Both the position numbers and the translations under genes were made by a program. From Akkermansiaceae bacterium (GTDB lineage: Bacteria > Verrucomicrobiota > Verrucomicrobiia > Verrucomicrobiales > Akkermansiaceae): 54,153 bases of DNA. The stretch lies in the NCBI GenBank assembly GCA_905182475.1, contig CAJJBR010000040.1, positions 1 through 54,153 of the forward strand, read 5' to 3'. This document shows positions 1 through 8,381 of the stretch, piece by piece. The notes under the pieces are model-generated. The model searched no databases, was not told the DNA's origin, and saw nothing but the letters and a program-made list of their open reading frames with translations. Each line of letters opens with the position of its first letter. The stretch's first letter is position 1.

Positions 1-586
1 TCTTAGCCACTTTCTTAGCCACTTTCTTGACCGCTTTCTTCTTCACCGCTGCCTTTTTCTTGGCAGGAGCTTTCTTAGCGGGTGCTTTTTTCTTGGTCGC
101 CTTCTTGGCTGATTTTTTAGGAGCAGCTTTTTTTACTACCTTTTTGGCAGCCTTTTTGGCGGATTTCTTCGCGGGCTTTGCCGCGGCTTTCTTTACTGAT
201 TTTTTTGCAGCCATAGTTTTATGTCGTTGGAGTTCGCGTTCGATGTTGGTTTTCTCTTCTGGCGTTAATGTACCGGCGGAGAGGGTAGCGAGAACAGCCT
301 CACCGAGACGTCCTCCAAAAGCGTTTGTAATGAAGTCATTCGTGGCACGGCGCACGATTACTTCCTGGGAATAGGCGGGCTCGTAGGTATGCGCCCGACC
401 GGAACGAATACGTCTCACGAGTTTTTTCCGCTCAAGACTCTGCATCACGGAAAGCACCGTAGTGTAGGCTCGCTCGCGTCCATCGGCTAGCGAATCGTGT
501 ACTACGTTCACCGTAGATGGACCTTCATGCCATAGGACGGTGAGCGCTTGGAGTTCGAGATTTGATGGATGGGAAGGCTTGGCCAT
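1..586 (-). CDS. BlaI/MecI-family repressor with histone-H1-like lysine-rich tail (partial)
   Basis: Open from the ATG at 584-586 to the window edge (195 codons, no stop seen). Residues 1 to about 120 are a BlaI/MecI/CopY winged-helix repressor: an early ELQALTVLW helix, then AYTTVLSVMQSLERKKLVRR, the recognition-helix region of the family, and a C-terminal dimerisation helix. BlaI proteins normally stop near 120-130 residues. Here the same frame runs on from residue 125 into at least 70 residues made almost only of Lys, Ala, Pro and Val (AAKKSVKKAAAKPAKK and similar), like bacterial histone-H1-like proteins. Codon 125 is an in-frame ATG, so a separate basic protein could also start there, though no Shine-Dalgarno precedes it. 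The usual partner, a BlaR1/M56 sensor protease, is not visible. I infer a DNA-binding repressor with a non-specific DNA-binding tail. Confidence 0.85.
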   Translation of the reverse strand, partial: MAKPSHPSNLELQALTVLWHEGPSTVNVVHDSLADGRERAYTTVLSVMQSLERKKLVRRIRSGRAHTYEPAYSQEVIVRRATNDFITNAFGGRLGEAVLATLSAGTLTPEEKTNIERELQRHKTMAAKKSVKKAAAKPAKKSAKKAAKKVVKKAAPKKSAKKATKKKAPAKKAPAKKKAAVKKKAVKKVAKKVAK

Positions 587-735
587 TCAGTTCACTTCGT
601 ATGCTTATTACGAGAAAACTAGTATTTCGCATATCCGTCAAGTTAATAATATGGACTTTCGAATAAAAATCACCATTCGCAAAAATCGGACGCTCCCCCG
701 CTACGTCGGATCCAGTAGTAGGATGACTCTAGTAG

Positions 736-1695
736 TCACTCCTCTTCCCGCATCTCCGGGCGCATGATCCTAGGCTCCAGCGTCTCAAGCGCCTTCCAGA
801 AATTCTCCTCTGCAGGATGGCCGTTGTAGAGCACACGCCCTTCGGCGGTAAGCAGAACCACTACGGGAACACTCTGCACCTTGAGCTTGTGGCTGATCGG
901 TGCCTTCTTCGAATCGACGATCCACTGACCTGGAACATTCTTACCGGTCTCTTGAAGCATCGCCTTCGCATCGGCGTTCACTTTAGTAGATGTCTCAGGA
1001 AGAATGGAAACTACTCCCACGCCTTTCGGGATGATATGCTCTGCCGTCAGGAAAAAATCAACAAGAGTAGCCTCGCACTCGCGGCTCCAAGGTGACCAGA
1101 AGTGAAGGAGTAGCCCTTTCTTCTCCCCCAGCACTTCACCAAGAGAAACCATTTCACCGCCGAAGGTGTCCTTATATTTTTTATCGAAATCCACCTTCAC
1201 CGCCTTCATCGCATCCATCAAACGTATACGCTCAATGTGCGGTGCGAAGGCGGCCCCCTGTTTGGGGCTCAACCAAAAGGCCTCGGTGATGTGCTCTTTG
1301 AAACCGGCGGAATCGCCCTGCTTGAGCGCTGCGATGGCACGGACGTATTCGGTTACGGCGAGCCAGTCATCTTCCGACGCGAAAATCTCAGACTCCACCA
1401 GATCGAAGTCAGCCTTTTGTTTCTCAAACTCCGGGAGTAGAGCCGCGATCTCCGCATCCTCCGCGCGATCGATATGGAAGAGGAAGCGCGCTTCTAGGAT
1501 CGCCTGTTCGGAAACGCCAAGAGCACGAGCAGCGCCCACGGCCTTTTCCAAGGCCTCGGGCGACTCCCTTACGGAAAGTATCTGCTCGATGGCATCCTCC
1601 TTCGGATTCATAGCGGCTTCCGGAGGCGGCTCCACCTGCGCGACGAGCAGCGCACCACCCGTTATTAGTCCAGCGAGAAGCCGTCGGAAAACCAT
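736..1695 (-). CDS. Secreted thioredoxin-fold (TlpA/redoxin-like) protein lacking CXXC
   Basis: A 319-residue protein with an N-terminal hydrophobic signal (residues 4-20), a helical region (about 30-175) and a C-terminal thioredoxin-like domain (about 180-310). The active-site segment reads FWSPWSREC at 199-207. In TlpA/ResA-type redoxins this position is W-C-x-x-C, so the first cysteine is Ser204 and only Cys207 remains. The cis-proline loop is kept (SVPVVV, Pro277). With a single cysteine it cannot cycle an internal disulfide. It could be a structural or substrate-binding domain, or act through a mixed disulfide. The gene starts five bases after the stop of the LysM lipoprotein gene, so the two are probably co-transcribed and both exported. 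Confidence 0.8.
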   Translation of the reverse strand: MVFRRLLAGLITGGALLVAQVEPPPEAAMNPKEDAIEQILSVRESPEALEKAVGAARALGVSEQAILEARFLFHIDRAEDAEIAALLPEFEKQKADFDLVESEIFASEDDWLAVTEYVRAIAALKQGDSAGFKEHITEAFWLSPKQGAAFAPHIERIRLMDAMKAVKVDFDKKYKDTFGGEMVSLGEVLGEKKGLLLHFWSPWSRECEATLVDFFLTAEHIIPKGVGVVSILPETSTKVNADAKAMLQETGKNVPGQWIVDSKKAPISHKLKVQSVPVVVLLTAEGRVLYNGHPAEENFWKALETLEPRIMRPEMREEE

Positions 1696-1700
1696 TGGAA

Positions 1701-2066
1701 TTATTGCGCCGGAATTTGCAACTTGGCGCCTAGCACTGCGGTGTCCCTGGTGAGTCCGTTGGCACTCTTGATCGCGGAGATGCTAACACCGTACTTCTTG
1801 CTGATGCCCCATAGGGTATCGCCCCTGACAACCGTGTGAACCTTCGCTCTGGCGCGGGTCGGCGCGGGTGAAGTATCTTCGTAAACGGCAGGCGCGTCAT
1901 ACGCAGGATTCACATCCGAAGTCTCGTAAGGAGTGCCAGTGTTCTGATCGTAGTCGGGCGCCGCGTATGGATTGGAAACATCGTAGTCTTCACCGCCACC
2001 TTGTGGGGCACAAGAAACGAAAAGCGCGGAGAGAGCCGCGAGAGGAGCTAAGGAAATGTATTTCAT
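1701..2066 (-). CDS. LysM-domain lipoprotein
   Basis: A 121-residue protein with a lipoprotein signal: hydrophobic residues 4-17, then the lipobox LFVSC with Cys19 as the lipidation site. Next comes a Tyr/Asp/Pro/Asn-rich linker (about 25-72), then one LysM domain near residues 77-120 (HTVVRGDTLWGISKKYGVS). LysM domains bind N-acetylglucosamine-containing glycans, so this protein probably links the membrane to peptidoglycan. It has no catalytic domain. It lies directly upstream of the redoxin-like gene (gap of five bases) and is the likely first gene of that pair, with a 91-base leader region before it. Confidence 0.85.
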   Translation of the reverse strand: MKYISLAPLAALSALFVSCAPQGGGEDYDVSNPYAAPDYDQNTGTPYETSDVNPAYDAPAVYEDTSPAPTRARAKVHTVVRGDTLWGISKKYGVSISAIKSANGLTRDTAVLGAKLQIPAQ

Positions 2067-2093
2067 GTTTGGAAATTTTGGGATTCTACGTAG

Positions 2094-2121
2094 ATGATAC
2101 TGTCATCACTACACAAGTAAA
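2094..2121 (-). promoter_or_regulatory. Possible sigma70-type promoter of the LysM lipoprotein gene
   Basis: On the minus strand TTTACT (2121-2116) and TATCAT (2099-2094) lie 16 bases apart, about 28 bases before the LysM start codon. The match to the consensus is only moderate. Confidence 0.3.
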
Positions 2122-2157
2122 CGATACTCGGGCAGCTTTTTATTCAAGTCGATCGTT

Positions 2158-2955
2158 TTACTTACGAAAAAATTTCACTACGGCATCTTCCGTATGTGCG
2201 GCGAGATCCTCCATGGCCTCCCCCCTTTGATCGGAGATCGCCCGTGCAGTGTGCATGGTGAAAGCGGGTTCGTTGCGTTTTCCGCGCATCGGCACAGGCG
2301 CAAGGTAGGGCGAATCAGTCTCCAGCATAAAGCTTCCCGCCGGACAACGTTTCACCGTTTCCTTTACCAACTCCGCTTTTTTAAAAGTCGCTACCCCTCC
2401 GAAGGAAACCAGCCCGCCCTTCGCTAGAACACGCTCAGCAAGATCCCATCCGGAGATGAAGCAGTGAAACACCGCCCTCACTTTTTCCGAAAATTCACCG
2501 TAGATCGCCAGTGCGTCTTCGAAGGAAGCAGCGCCTTCCTTGTCACGGGTATGGATCACCACATTCAGCCCAGCCTTCGCAGCCAGCTCGAAATGCTGCC
2601 TGAGAAAATCCTGCTGCCGTTTCCGGAAACTAGCTTCACTCCATCCATCCGGAGCGGGATGGAAATAATCCAAGCCAGTTTCCCCGATCGCACAAACGCG
2701 AGGGTCGCTGACGTGTTGGGAAAGGATCTCCAACGCATCATCCGGTGCGGAGTGGACATCGCAGGGATGGATTCCAATCGCGGCACGGACATGCTGATCG
2801 TTCGCGAGGTCCAGGTTTTTCTGAACGTCTCCTAGGCATGTCGCGAGCGTAACCATACGGTGCACACCGGCATCCACCGCATTGCGGATGATCCCGGCAC
2901 GCTCTTCATCCGTGAAACGTCCCGAGGCAAGATGGCAATGTGAATCAGTAATCAT
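2158..2955 (-). CDS. tatD: TatD-family metal-dependent hydrolase (DNase)
   Basis: A 265-residue TIM-barrel hydrolase of the TatD family, which have 3'-5' exonuclease activity on DNA. Metal ligands are visible: the N-terminal H-x-H in MITDSHCHL, the Glu in GETGLDYF, His in VVIHTRD, His in VFHCF, and the Asp in LETDSPYLAP. I chose the ATG at 2953-2955 because family members begin a few residues before the HxH motif, because it overlaps the trpF stop as ATGA, and because an AGAGG lies just upstream. An ATG at 2968-2970 would add five residues. Translational coupling to trpF is likely. Confidence 0.9.
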   Translation of the reverse strand: MITDSHCHLASGRFTDEERAGIIRNAVDAGVHRMVTLATCLGDVQKNLDLANDQHVRAAIGIHPCDVHSAPDDALEILSQHVSDPRVCAIGETGLDYFHPAPDGWSEASFRKRQQDFLRQHFELAAKAGLNVVIHTRDKEGAASFEDALAIYGEFSEKVRAVFHCFISGWDLAERVLAKGGLVSFGGVATFKKAELVKETVKRCPAGSFMLETDSPYLAPVPMRGKRNEPAFTMHTARAISDQRGEAMEDLAAHTEDAVVKFFRK

Positions 2956-3602
2956 AATCCTCTTCTGCATGCCGCTAGTAGCGCTTTCACTTTTTCGAAA
3001 TTTTTCACGCCCGGCGAAATCTCCGCACCAGATGCGACATCAAGTGCGGCAGGTGCGACTTCATCCACGGCCGAGGCAGCATTTAACGGCGTGATCCCTC
3101 CAGCAAGAACCACAGGCACTTCCGGGAAACGCCTTTTAAAATCCAACGCCAGCTTCCAATCAAAGGTCTCCCCGGTTCCTCCGAAAACCTGCGGCGCGTG
3201 CGCATCGAGTAGTATCGCATCCGCAGGGTATACACCGGCGGCATCGATATCGTCCGATATTTTCACACCCAACGCCTTGATCACAGGAATCCCCGCTTCC
3301 TTGAAACGCAGCACCGTGGACGCATCCTCGTCGCCGTGGAGCTGCACCACATCGATCATCCCGTCTCCGAACAAACGAAACGGAAGGTCGCTGGACTCGT
3401 TTACGAAAACACCTACCCGCAGGATCTTTCCCGCCAGCCCTTTCATCCACACGCCGTCACGCGGATCGAGGTAGCGTTTCGATTGAGGCCAGAAATTAAA
3501 ACCCACCGCATCCACACCGAGCGCCACGAGCCCTTCAGCATCTGCCTCCAGTTTCACCCCGCATATTTTCAGCGAGACATTCTTCCGTTCGAGAAATTCC
3601 AT
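2952..3602 (-). CDS. trpF: Phosphoribosylanthranilate isomerase
   Basis: TrpF converts N-(5-phosphoribosyl)anthranilate to CdRP in tryptophan synthesis. The family marks are clear: the N-terminal SLKICGVK with the catalytic Cys, VGFNFWPQSKRY, VVQLHGDED, and near the C-terminus the phosphate-binding VVLAGGITPLN with the following DVASGAE. The start at 3600-3602 gives 216 residues, a usual length, and has a purine-rich stretch upstream. A longer frame to 3653 adds residues that do not resemble the family. No other trp gene is near; it is coupled to tatD instead. Confidence 0.92.
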   Translation of the reverse strand: MEFLERKNVSLKICGVKLEADAEGLVALGVDAVGFNFWPQSKRYLDPRDGVWMKGLAGKILRVGVFVNESSDLPFRLFGDGMIDVVQLHGDEDASTVLRFKEAGIPVIKALGVKISDDIDAAGVYPADAILLDAHAPQVFGGTGETFDWKLALDFKRRFPEVPVVLAGGITPLNAASAVDEVAPAALDVASGAEISPGVKNFEKVKALLAACRRGL

Positions 3603-3709
3603 TCCGCCCCTACCTCTCCACAGCCGGAGGCGTATTGCAAGCGGCCATGACAAATTCCCGCCTCGACATTCGCTGATATTTTTCCCAGCTTCGCGCGGTA
3701 TCCACTACC

Positions 3710-4618
3710 ATGAGAAAACCAAAACCACTCTTCTTCGCCGCGCTCGCAGGACTGGCCAGCACCTTCCTATTCTTCGCAACCGCCGCGCAGGAGCAAGAAG
3801 AACCTAGGAAATCCAAGGTCGTATTCATCGCCGGAAAGGCAAGCCACGGCCGCGGCGCACACGAGCACCGCGCGGGCTCCATGCTTCTCGCCGACCACCT
3901 CACGAAGTCCGGTGCCGGATTCGAAACCACCGTCGTCACGAACGGCTGGCCGGAGGACGAATCCATACTCGATGGAGCAGATGCTATCGTCATCTACGCA
4001 GACGGCGGCGGCGGGCACCCCGCCATGAAGCACCTGCAAAAACTCCGTGAACTTGCGGAAAAAGGAATCGGCATCGGCTGCATCCACTACGCTGTAGAGG
4101 TTCCAGAGGGCGAAGCGGGAAAGACTTTCCTCGATAGTATCGGCGGCTACTTCGAGGCGAACTGGTCGGTCAACCCGCACTGGGACGCCAGCTTCAAAAT
4201 GCCCGACCATCCCATCGCAAACGGTGTAGGTGACTATACGATACGCGACGAATGGTATTACCACATGCGCTTCCGAAAAGAGATGGAAGGCATCACCCCC
4301 ATCCTTACAGCCCTCCCTCCGGCGGAAACCCTCTCCCGCCCCGATGGAGCACACTCCGGCAACCCCGCCGTCCGCAAAGCCATCCTAGAGGACAAACAGC
4401 CCCAGCACATGATGTGGTCTTTCGAGCGACCGGAAAATATCGGCGGTGGCCGCGCCTTCGGATTCACCGGCGGCCATTTCCACAAAAACTGGCAGAACGA
4501 CGACCAGCGCCGCGTTGTCCTCAACGCCATCGCCTGGATCAGTGGAGTCGCCGTCCCGGAAAAAGGAATCCCATCCACCACACCTTCCGACGCGGAAATG
4601 GAAGCCAACCAAGACTGA
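3710..4618 (+). CDS. Secreted ThuA-domain protein
   Basis: A 302-residue exported protein with a signal peptide (residues 1-26, ending ATAA-Q) followed by one ThuA domain, a class I glutamine-amidotransferase-like flavodoxin fold common in Planctomycetes and Verrucomicrobia. Typical segments are KVVFIAGKASHGRGAHEH near the start, DADAIVIYADGGG-like residues in the middle, GIGCIHYAVEVP, and the C-terminal GGRAFGFTGGHFHKNW with LNAIAWISG. ThuA proteins are linked to sugar utilisation, but the biochemical reaction is not settled. The gene is monocistronic and divergent from trpF. Confidence 0.85.
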   Translation: MRKPKPLFFAALAGLASTFLFFATAAQEQEEPRKSKVVFIAGKASHGRGAHEHRAGSMLLADHLTKSGAGFETTVVTNGWPEDESILDGADAIVIYADGGGGHPAMKHLQKLRELAEKGIGIGCIHYAVEVPEGEAGKTFLDSIGGYFEANWSVNPHWDASFKMPDHPIANGVGDYTIRDEWYYHMRFRKEMEGITPILTALPPAETLSRPDGAHSGNPAVRKAILEDKQPQHMMWSFERPENIGGGRAFGFTGGHFHKNWQNDDQRRVVLNAIAWISGVAVPEKGIPSTTPSDAEMEANQD

Positions 4619-4795
4619 ATGGGTAAAAACTGAATGAAGCTGAGCCACATAGGCTCAAGCGAAGTGCTGAGCCCGAAGGGGACTGCCGGAGGGCAGGATC
4701 AATTACTGAAACGCTGGAACGCTGGAACTTCAGGAATAGCGGACTTCTCCCTTTTGGGAGTTGGAATTTGAGATTTGGAATTTAGCGTAGCGGCA
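4619..4795. other. Intergenic region with short hairpins upstream of pepP
   Basis: This 177-base interval holds a TGAGCC/GGCTCA inverted repeat (near 4640-4660), a CTGCC/GGGCAG hairpin, a tandem GGAACGCT repeat (near 4710-4728), and finally a CTCCC-TTTT-GGGAG hairpin running into the AT-rich repeat before pepP. No gene is apparent. Confidence 0.5.
4747..4786. repeat. AT-rich dispersed repeat before pepP
   Basis: A CTCCC-TTTT-GGGAG hairpin (4747-4760) runs into three imperfect units (TTGGAATTT, GAGATTT, GGAATTTAGC). Read on the minus strand it closely matches the repeat inside leuS at 45098-45130. It ends about ten bases before the pepP ATG. Confidence 0.7.
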
Positions 4796-6082
4796 ATGAG
4801 AACACAACTCCCAGACCCTTCCCTCTTCAAAACCAACCGAGCCAACCTCGCCGCCCTGCTCGCCCCCAACTCCATCGCGGTCATCCACTCGAACGACATC
4901 TATCCCTCCAACGTCGACGCACAGCTCCCATTCGAGCAAAACAGCGACCTCTTCTACCTCACCGGCGTCGATCAAGAAGACACCATCCTCATCCTCCACC
5001 CCGATGCGAAGGATCCCAAGGACAGGGAGATTCTCTTCGTCCGCGAGAGCAACGACACCATCGCCGTCTGGGAAGGCGCGAAACTCACCAAACAGCAAGC
5101 CTCCGAACGCACAGGCATCACTCGAATCGACTGGAACGACACCTTCGAAGTCACCCTCGGCGTCCTCGCCGTGCAGGCCGATAACATCTACATCACCACC
5201 AACGAGCACCCCCACGGCTACGTCCCCATCGAGCCTCGCAACGCCCGCTTCGTGAAGCAATGCAAGAAGCGCTTTCCTCTCCACCGCTACGAGCGCCTCG
5301 CCCCGCTCATCTACAAGCTCCGCACTATCAAAGCCGATGAGGAAATCACCTTCATCCAGCAAGCCTGCGATATCACCGAGGCAGGCTTCCGCCGCGTCCT
5401 CGGCTTCCTGAAACCCGGCGTCGGCGAATGGCAAGTCCAGGCCGAATACATCCACGAGTTCACCCGCTCCGGCTCGCGCGGCTTCGCCTACCCCCCCATC
5501 CTCGCCGGCGGCAGCAACGCCTGTGTCCTCCACTACGTCGAGAATAACTGCGAGCTGAAAGACGGCGATCTGATGCTCATGGACGTCGCCGCCGAATACG
5601 GTGGATGGAACTCCGACATGACTCGCACCATCCCGGTCAACGGCAAGTTCACCGACCGCCAGCGCGACGTTTACAACGCCGTCCTGCGCATGCTCCACTT
5701 CGCGGATTCCATCCTCCGCCCCGGCATTCTCATGCCGGAATTCCAGAAGCAGGTCATAGCACAAATGGAGAAGGAACTCATCGACCTCGGCCTCTTCACC
5801 ACAGAGGAAGCCGCCGCTCAGGATGATACCAAGCCGCTTGTGAAAAAGTATTTCATGCACGGCACCTCCCACCATATCGGCATCGACGTCCACGACGTCT
5901 CACCCGCCCACACCGCCGTCGCCCCCGGCATGGTCTTCACCATCGAGCCCGGCATCTACATCCAGGCGGAAAAACTCGGCGTCCGACTCGAGAACGACTA
6001 CCTCATCGGCGAAACCGAAAACATCAACCTCATGGCCACCATCCCCATCGAAGCCGACGAAATCGAGGCGCTGATGGCGTAA
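4796..6082 (+). CDS. pepP: Xaa-Pro aminopeptidase (M24 family)
   Basis: A 428-residue metallopeptidase that removes N-terminal residues preceding proline. The N-terminal AMP_N domain (about 5-140) includes the QNSDLFYLTG signature. The C-terminal pita-bread M24 domain carries all five dinuclear-metal ligands: Asp in LMDVAAEYGG, Asp in NSDMTRT, His in HGTSHHIGIDVHD, Glu in FTIEPGIY and Glu in VRLENDYL. The ATG at 4796 is preferred over an in-frame TTG at 4775, which lies within the AT-rich repeat. No signal peptide is seen, so it is cytoplasmic. A palindromic element begins directly after its stop codon. Confidence 0.92.
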   Translation: MRTQLPDPSLFKTNRANLAALLAPNSIAVIHSNDIYPSNVDAQLPFEQNSDLFYLTGVDQEDTILILHPDAKDPKDREILFVRESNDTIAVWEGAKLTKQQASERTGITRIDWNDTFEVTLGVLAVQADNIYITTNEHPHGYVPIEPRNARFVKQCKKRFPLHRYERLAPLIYKLRTIKADEEITFIQQACDITEAGFRRVLGFLKPGVGEWQVQAEYIHEFTRSGSRGFAYPPILAGGSNACVLHYVENNCELKDGDLMLMDVAAEYGGWNSDMTRTIPVNGKFTDRQRDVYNAVLRMLHFADSILRPGILMPEFQKQVIAQMEKELIDLGLFTTEEAAAQDDTKPLVKKYFMHGTSHHIGIDVHDVSPAHTAVAPGMVFTIEPGIYIQAEKLGVRLENDYLIGETENINLMATIPIEADEIEALMA

Positions 6083-6165
6083 CAAGGAGGAGCTGCATTC
6101 TGCTGCCCAGCAACCTGAGCCATTTCCTCCGTGCTTATCTGGCAGCATAATGCAGCCACTCCTTG
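6083..6165. repeat. Palindromic intergenic element, copy 1
   Basis: The two ends are imperfect inverted repeats of about 25 bp: the left arm (6083-6107) and the complement of the right arm (6141-6165) differ at three positions. The arm core is GCTGCATTCTGCTGCC. A 33-bp centre separates them. It sits directly after the pepP stop, between convergent genes, and could fold into a long hairpin acting as a bidirectional terminator. Confidence 0.85.
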
Positions 6166-6206
6166 AGTTACTGTTGCGATTTCAAAATCGCGGTTCTTTT
6201 CGTAGA

Positions 6207-8381
6207 TCACTTCTGTAGAAGTATCCCCTCCGCCGGAGTCTCCACTTTCTCATCCATCCACTTCTCCAAAGCCTTTTTCATGGAGGAGTAGACCTCGGGA
6301 TTTTCAGCGGAGACGTCTTTGTCGCCAGAGGTTTCGCCATTTCTTTGGAAGAGCTGGAAGTGGCGGGTGCCTTGTTTGGTGGGGGTGCAGATCATTTTCC
6401 AACCGTCTAGCATGAGGCAGCGTTGCTTGGCGTTAATGAGGGGTTGCTCCCATTCCTTTTGGAGGACGAACTGATAGTTAAAAGAGTCGTCGATAAAGGC
6501 CATGCCGTCCATGGGGGGGAGTGCAGGGCGTTCAATGCCCTCGACGCGGAACTGGATGAAGGGGAAGCCGGTTTCCCCGTAAAAGGCGCGGGAGGTGGGT
6601 TTTTCCGATCCGGCTAGCCATGGGGCGAAACTTCGCCCCTCCCATGAGGCGGGTTTTTCCACAGCCAGCAGATCGGCAATCGTGGGAGCGATGTCGATGG
6701 TGCGGACGTTTGCGGGAATGGTGACCGCGGCTGTTTCCGGGAGGTGGAAGACGAGGGGGACGTGATTCGCTTGGAGGCCGCCGTTGAATGTAAGCCCGTG
6801 GCCGAGGGTGACGCCTTCTTCGTAGAGGTTGTCGCCGTGATCCGCAGTGATGAGGACGATGGTGTTTTTGGAAAGGCCTTTGCTTTCGAGTGCGTCGAGA
6901 ATTTTCCCGACGTTGTCGTCAAACTGGCGGGTGCAGCCGTCGTAAAGGTCGCGGATTTGGCGGATTTCCTTTTCCGGGAGGGCTTTCCATTTGTTCTCGA
7001 GATCGGTGCCGCCGATGAAGGAATCGATGTCGAAATCGACTCCATTTTTGTTTGGTCCGGTGTAGTCAGGATCGGTGAACATGGAGGCGTATGGCTCGGG
7101 GTTGCGATACGGGAGATGGTTGCAGGAGTAGAAGACGTGCCAGAAGAATGGCTCACCGCTCTTGGCGACTTTTGAGAGGCGCTCCTCAACACGGTCGGTG
7201 ACAACGCCGGGGGTGACGAACTGAGCGAAGGAACCGAGTTGGGGAAAAAGTGTGTAGCCTGCCGGGTTGTCAAAGTAGAGGGGGATGACGAAGTGTGCCA
7301 TGACGACGGCCTGGCTCATGTAGATCTTGAAGTTATCGAAGCTGGAGACGGAAACGTGCTCGAAGCCCATGGGCATGAGCTCGTAGTAGCCCGCGCACCA
7401 ATCGCCGAAGGCGGCAGTGTCGTAGCCTTTTTCAGCGAGAAGCGGGGCGATTGGTTCGATCGAGGCCTTGGTTGCCTTGACGGTTTTTTCATCCGGATAC
7501 ATGTGCCGGAAGCCGTGGGTGTGCGGGTATTGGGCCGCCATGAGGGAGGCGCCCGATTCGAGAGTTGATGCGATGGGCGTGTAGCAATTGGTGAAATTCG
7601 TGGATAGGGCGGCGAGTGCATCGATACGCGGGGAGACGCCCCCGGCGGCAAGTCCGTCGGTGCGGCGGGCATGGTAGCCGTTACAGCCAAGGCGGTCGCT
7701 GCGTAGGGAATCGGAACCGATGATGATGACGTTGGGGCGGGCGGTATCTGCGCTCTGAGTGTTTCCAGAGGAGGAAAGGACTCCAGTTTTCCAAACCAAA
7801 AGTGCAGCGATGGCAGCTACGGAAACGGCAGCGATTCCTCTGCCTTTTGGCGAAACCCTCAACCACTGCCACCACACGGCGTAGAGCACGACGAGCAGGG
7901 GCATGACGGTGAAGAATGCGAAGAAGAAGGCGGGTTTTGCTGCGTCGGGGACGGCATTTAGAATTTCGTAATACCAGTACCCGAACTTCGCATCGCTCAG
8001 GAAGTAGGGACGTGTCTCGACGAGGCGGAGGGTGAAAAAGCCGTGGATAAGGAAAGACCCGCCGACGGCGAGAACGATTTTCCAGTAGCATGCCCGGATG
8101 GCGAAGCGGCGGCAGACGATGGAAAGAAACGGCTGCAGGACGAGGGCGAAAAGGACTGCGAGAATGACGTATGCAGTGAGGGCGTACACGTTCTGCCAGA
8201 TAAGGAAGTCGAGATACTTGTCCTTCGCTAGGGCGCTGAATTTGTTCTCCATAGCCCCGGAACCATTACCGAGTTTTATGAGGGAGTTAGCGAACTGGAA
8301 GGCGAAAAAGAGGCTAGCGCCGATGAGCACTTGCGCGAAACCGAGGGTGCCTTTCTGTTTTTTCACGCGGGCACTACTCAC
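6207..8381 (-). CDS. Membrane-anchored sulfatase/alkaline-phosphatase-superfamily enzyme
   Basis: About 724 residues. The N-terminal third has several hydrophobic segments, including GFAQVLIGASLFFAFQF and AFFFAFFTVMPLLVVLYAVW. The rest is a periplasmic sulfatase/phosphatase-superfamily domain with metal-site motifs PNVIIIGSDSLRSDRLG, LITADHGDNLYEEG and GHGLTFNGG. The usual sulfatase nucleophile motif C/S-x-P-x-R is absent; the equivalent segment reads TPIASTLESGASLMA. A Ser or Thr nucleophile, as in phosphatases and phospho-transferases, is therefore likelier than formylglycine. The GTG at 8379-8381 is chosen because it overlaps the upstream stop (GTGA) and has a strong GGAGGTGG site seven bases upstream. 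Substrate unknown. Confidence 0.82.
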   Translation of the reverse strand: MSSARVKKQKGTLGFAQVLIGASLFFAFQFANSLIKLGNGSGAMENKFSALAKDKYLDFLIWQNVYALTAYVILAVLFALVLQPFLSIVCRRFAIRACYWKIVLAVGGSFLIHGFFTLRLVETRPYFLSDAKFGYWYYEILNAVPDAAKPAFFFAFFTVMPLLVVLYAVWWQWLRVSPKGRGIAAVSVAAIAALLVWKTGVLSSSGNTQSADTARPNVIIIGSDSLRSDRLGCNGYHARRTDGLAAGGVSPRIDALAALSTNFTNCYTPIASTLESGASLMAAQYPHTHGFRHMYPDEKTVKATKASIEPIAPLLAEKGYDTAAFGDWCAGYYELMPMGFEHVSVSSFDNFKIYMSQAVVMAHFVIPLYFDNPAGYTLFPQLGSFAQFVTPGVVTDRVEERLSKVAKSGEPFFWHVFYSCNHLPYRNPEPYASMFTDPDYTGPNKNGVDFDIDSFIGGTDLENKWKALPEKEIRQIRDLYDGCTRQFDDNVGKILDALESKGLSKNTIVLITADHGDNLYEEGVTLGHGLTFNGGLQANHVPLVFHLPETAAVTIPANVRTIDIAPTIADLLAVEKPASWEGRSFAPWLAGSEKPTSRAFYGETGFPFIQFRVEGIERPALPPMDGMAFIDDSFNYQFVLQKEWEQPLINAKQRCLMLDGWKMICTPTKQGTRHFQLFQRNGETSGDKDVSAENPEVYSSMKKALEKWMDEKVETPAEGILLQK

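Noticed and set aside
27..374. Plus-strand open frame rich in Phe and Ala
   Set aside because: It is the antisense of the lysine-rich BlaI tail (AAG/AAA codons read backwards give Phe); no signals or homology.
4730..5893. 387-codon minus-strand frame opposite pepP
   Set aside because: Acidic, repetitive composition from antisense codons; pepP on the other strand has all metal ligands.
6083..6165. Interpreting the palindromic element as a simple intrinsic terminator
   Set aside because: No T-run follows the arms and the same arms recur at three loci with different centres, so a repeat family explains it better, though terminator function is not excluded.
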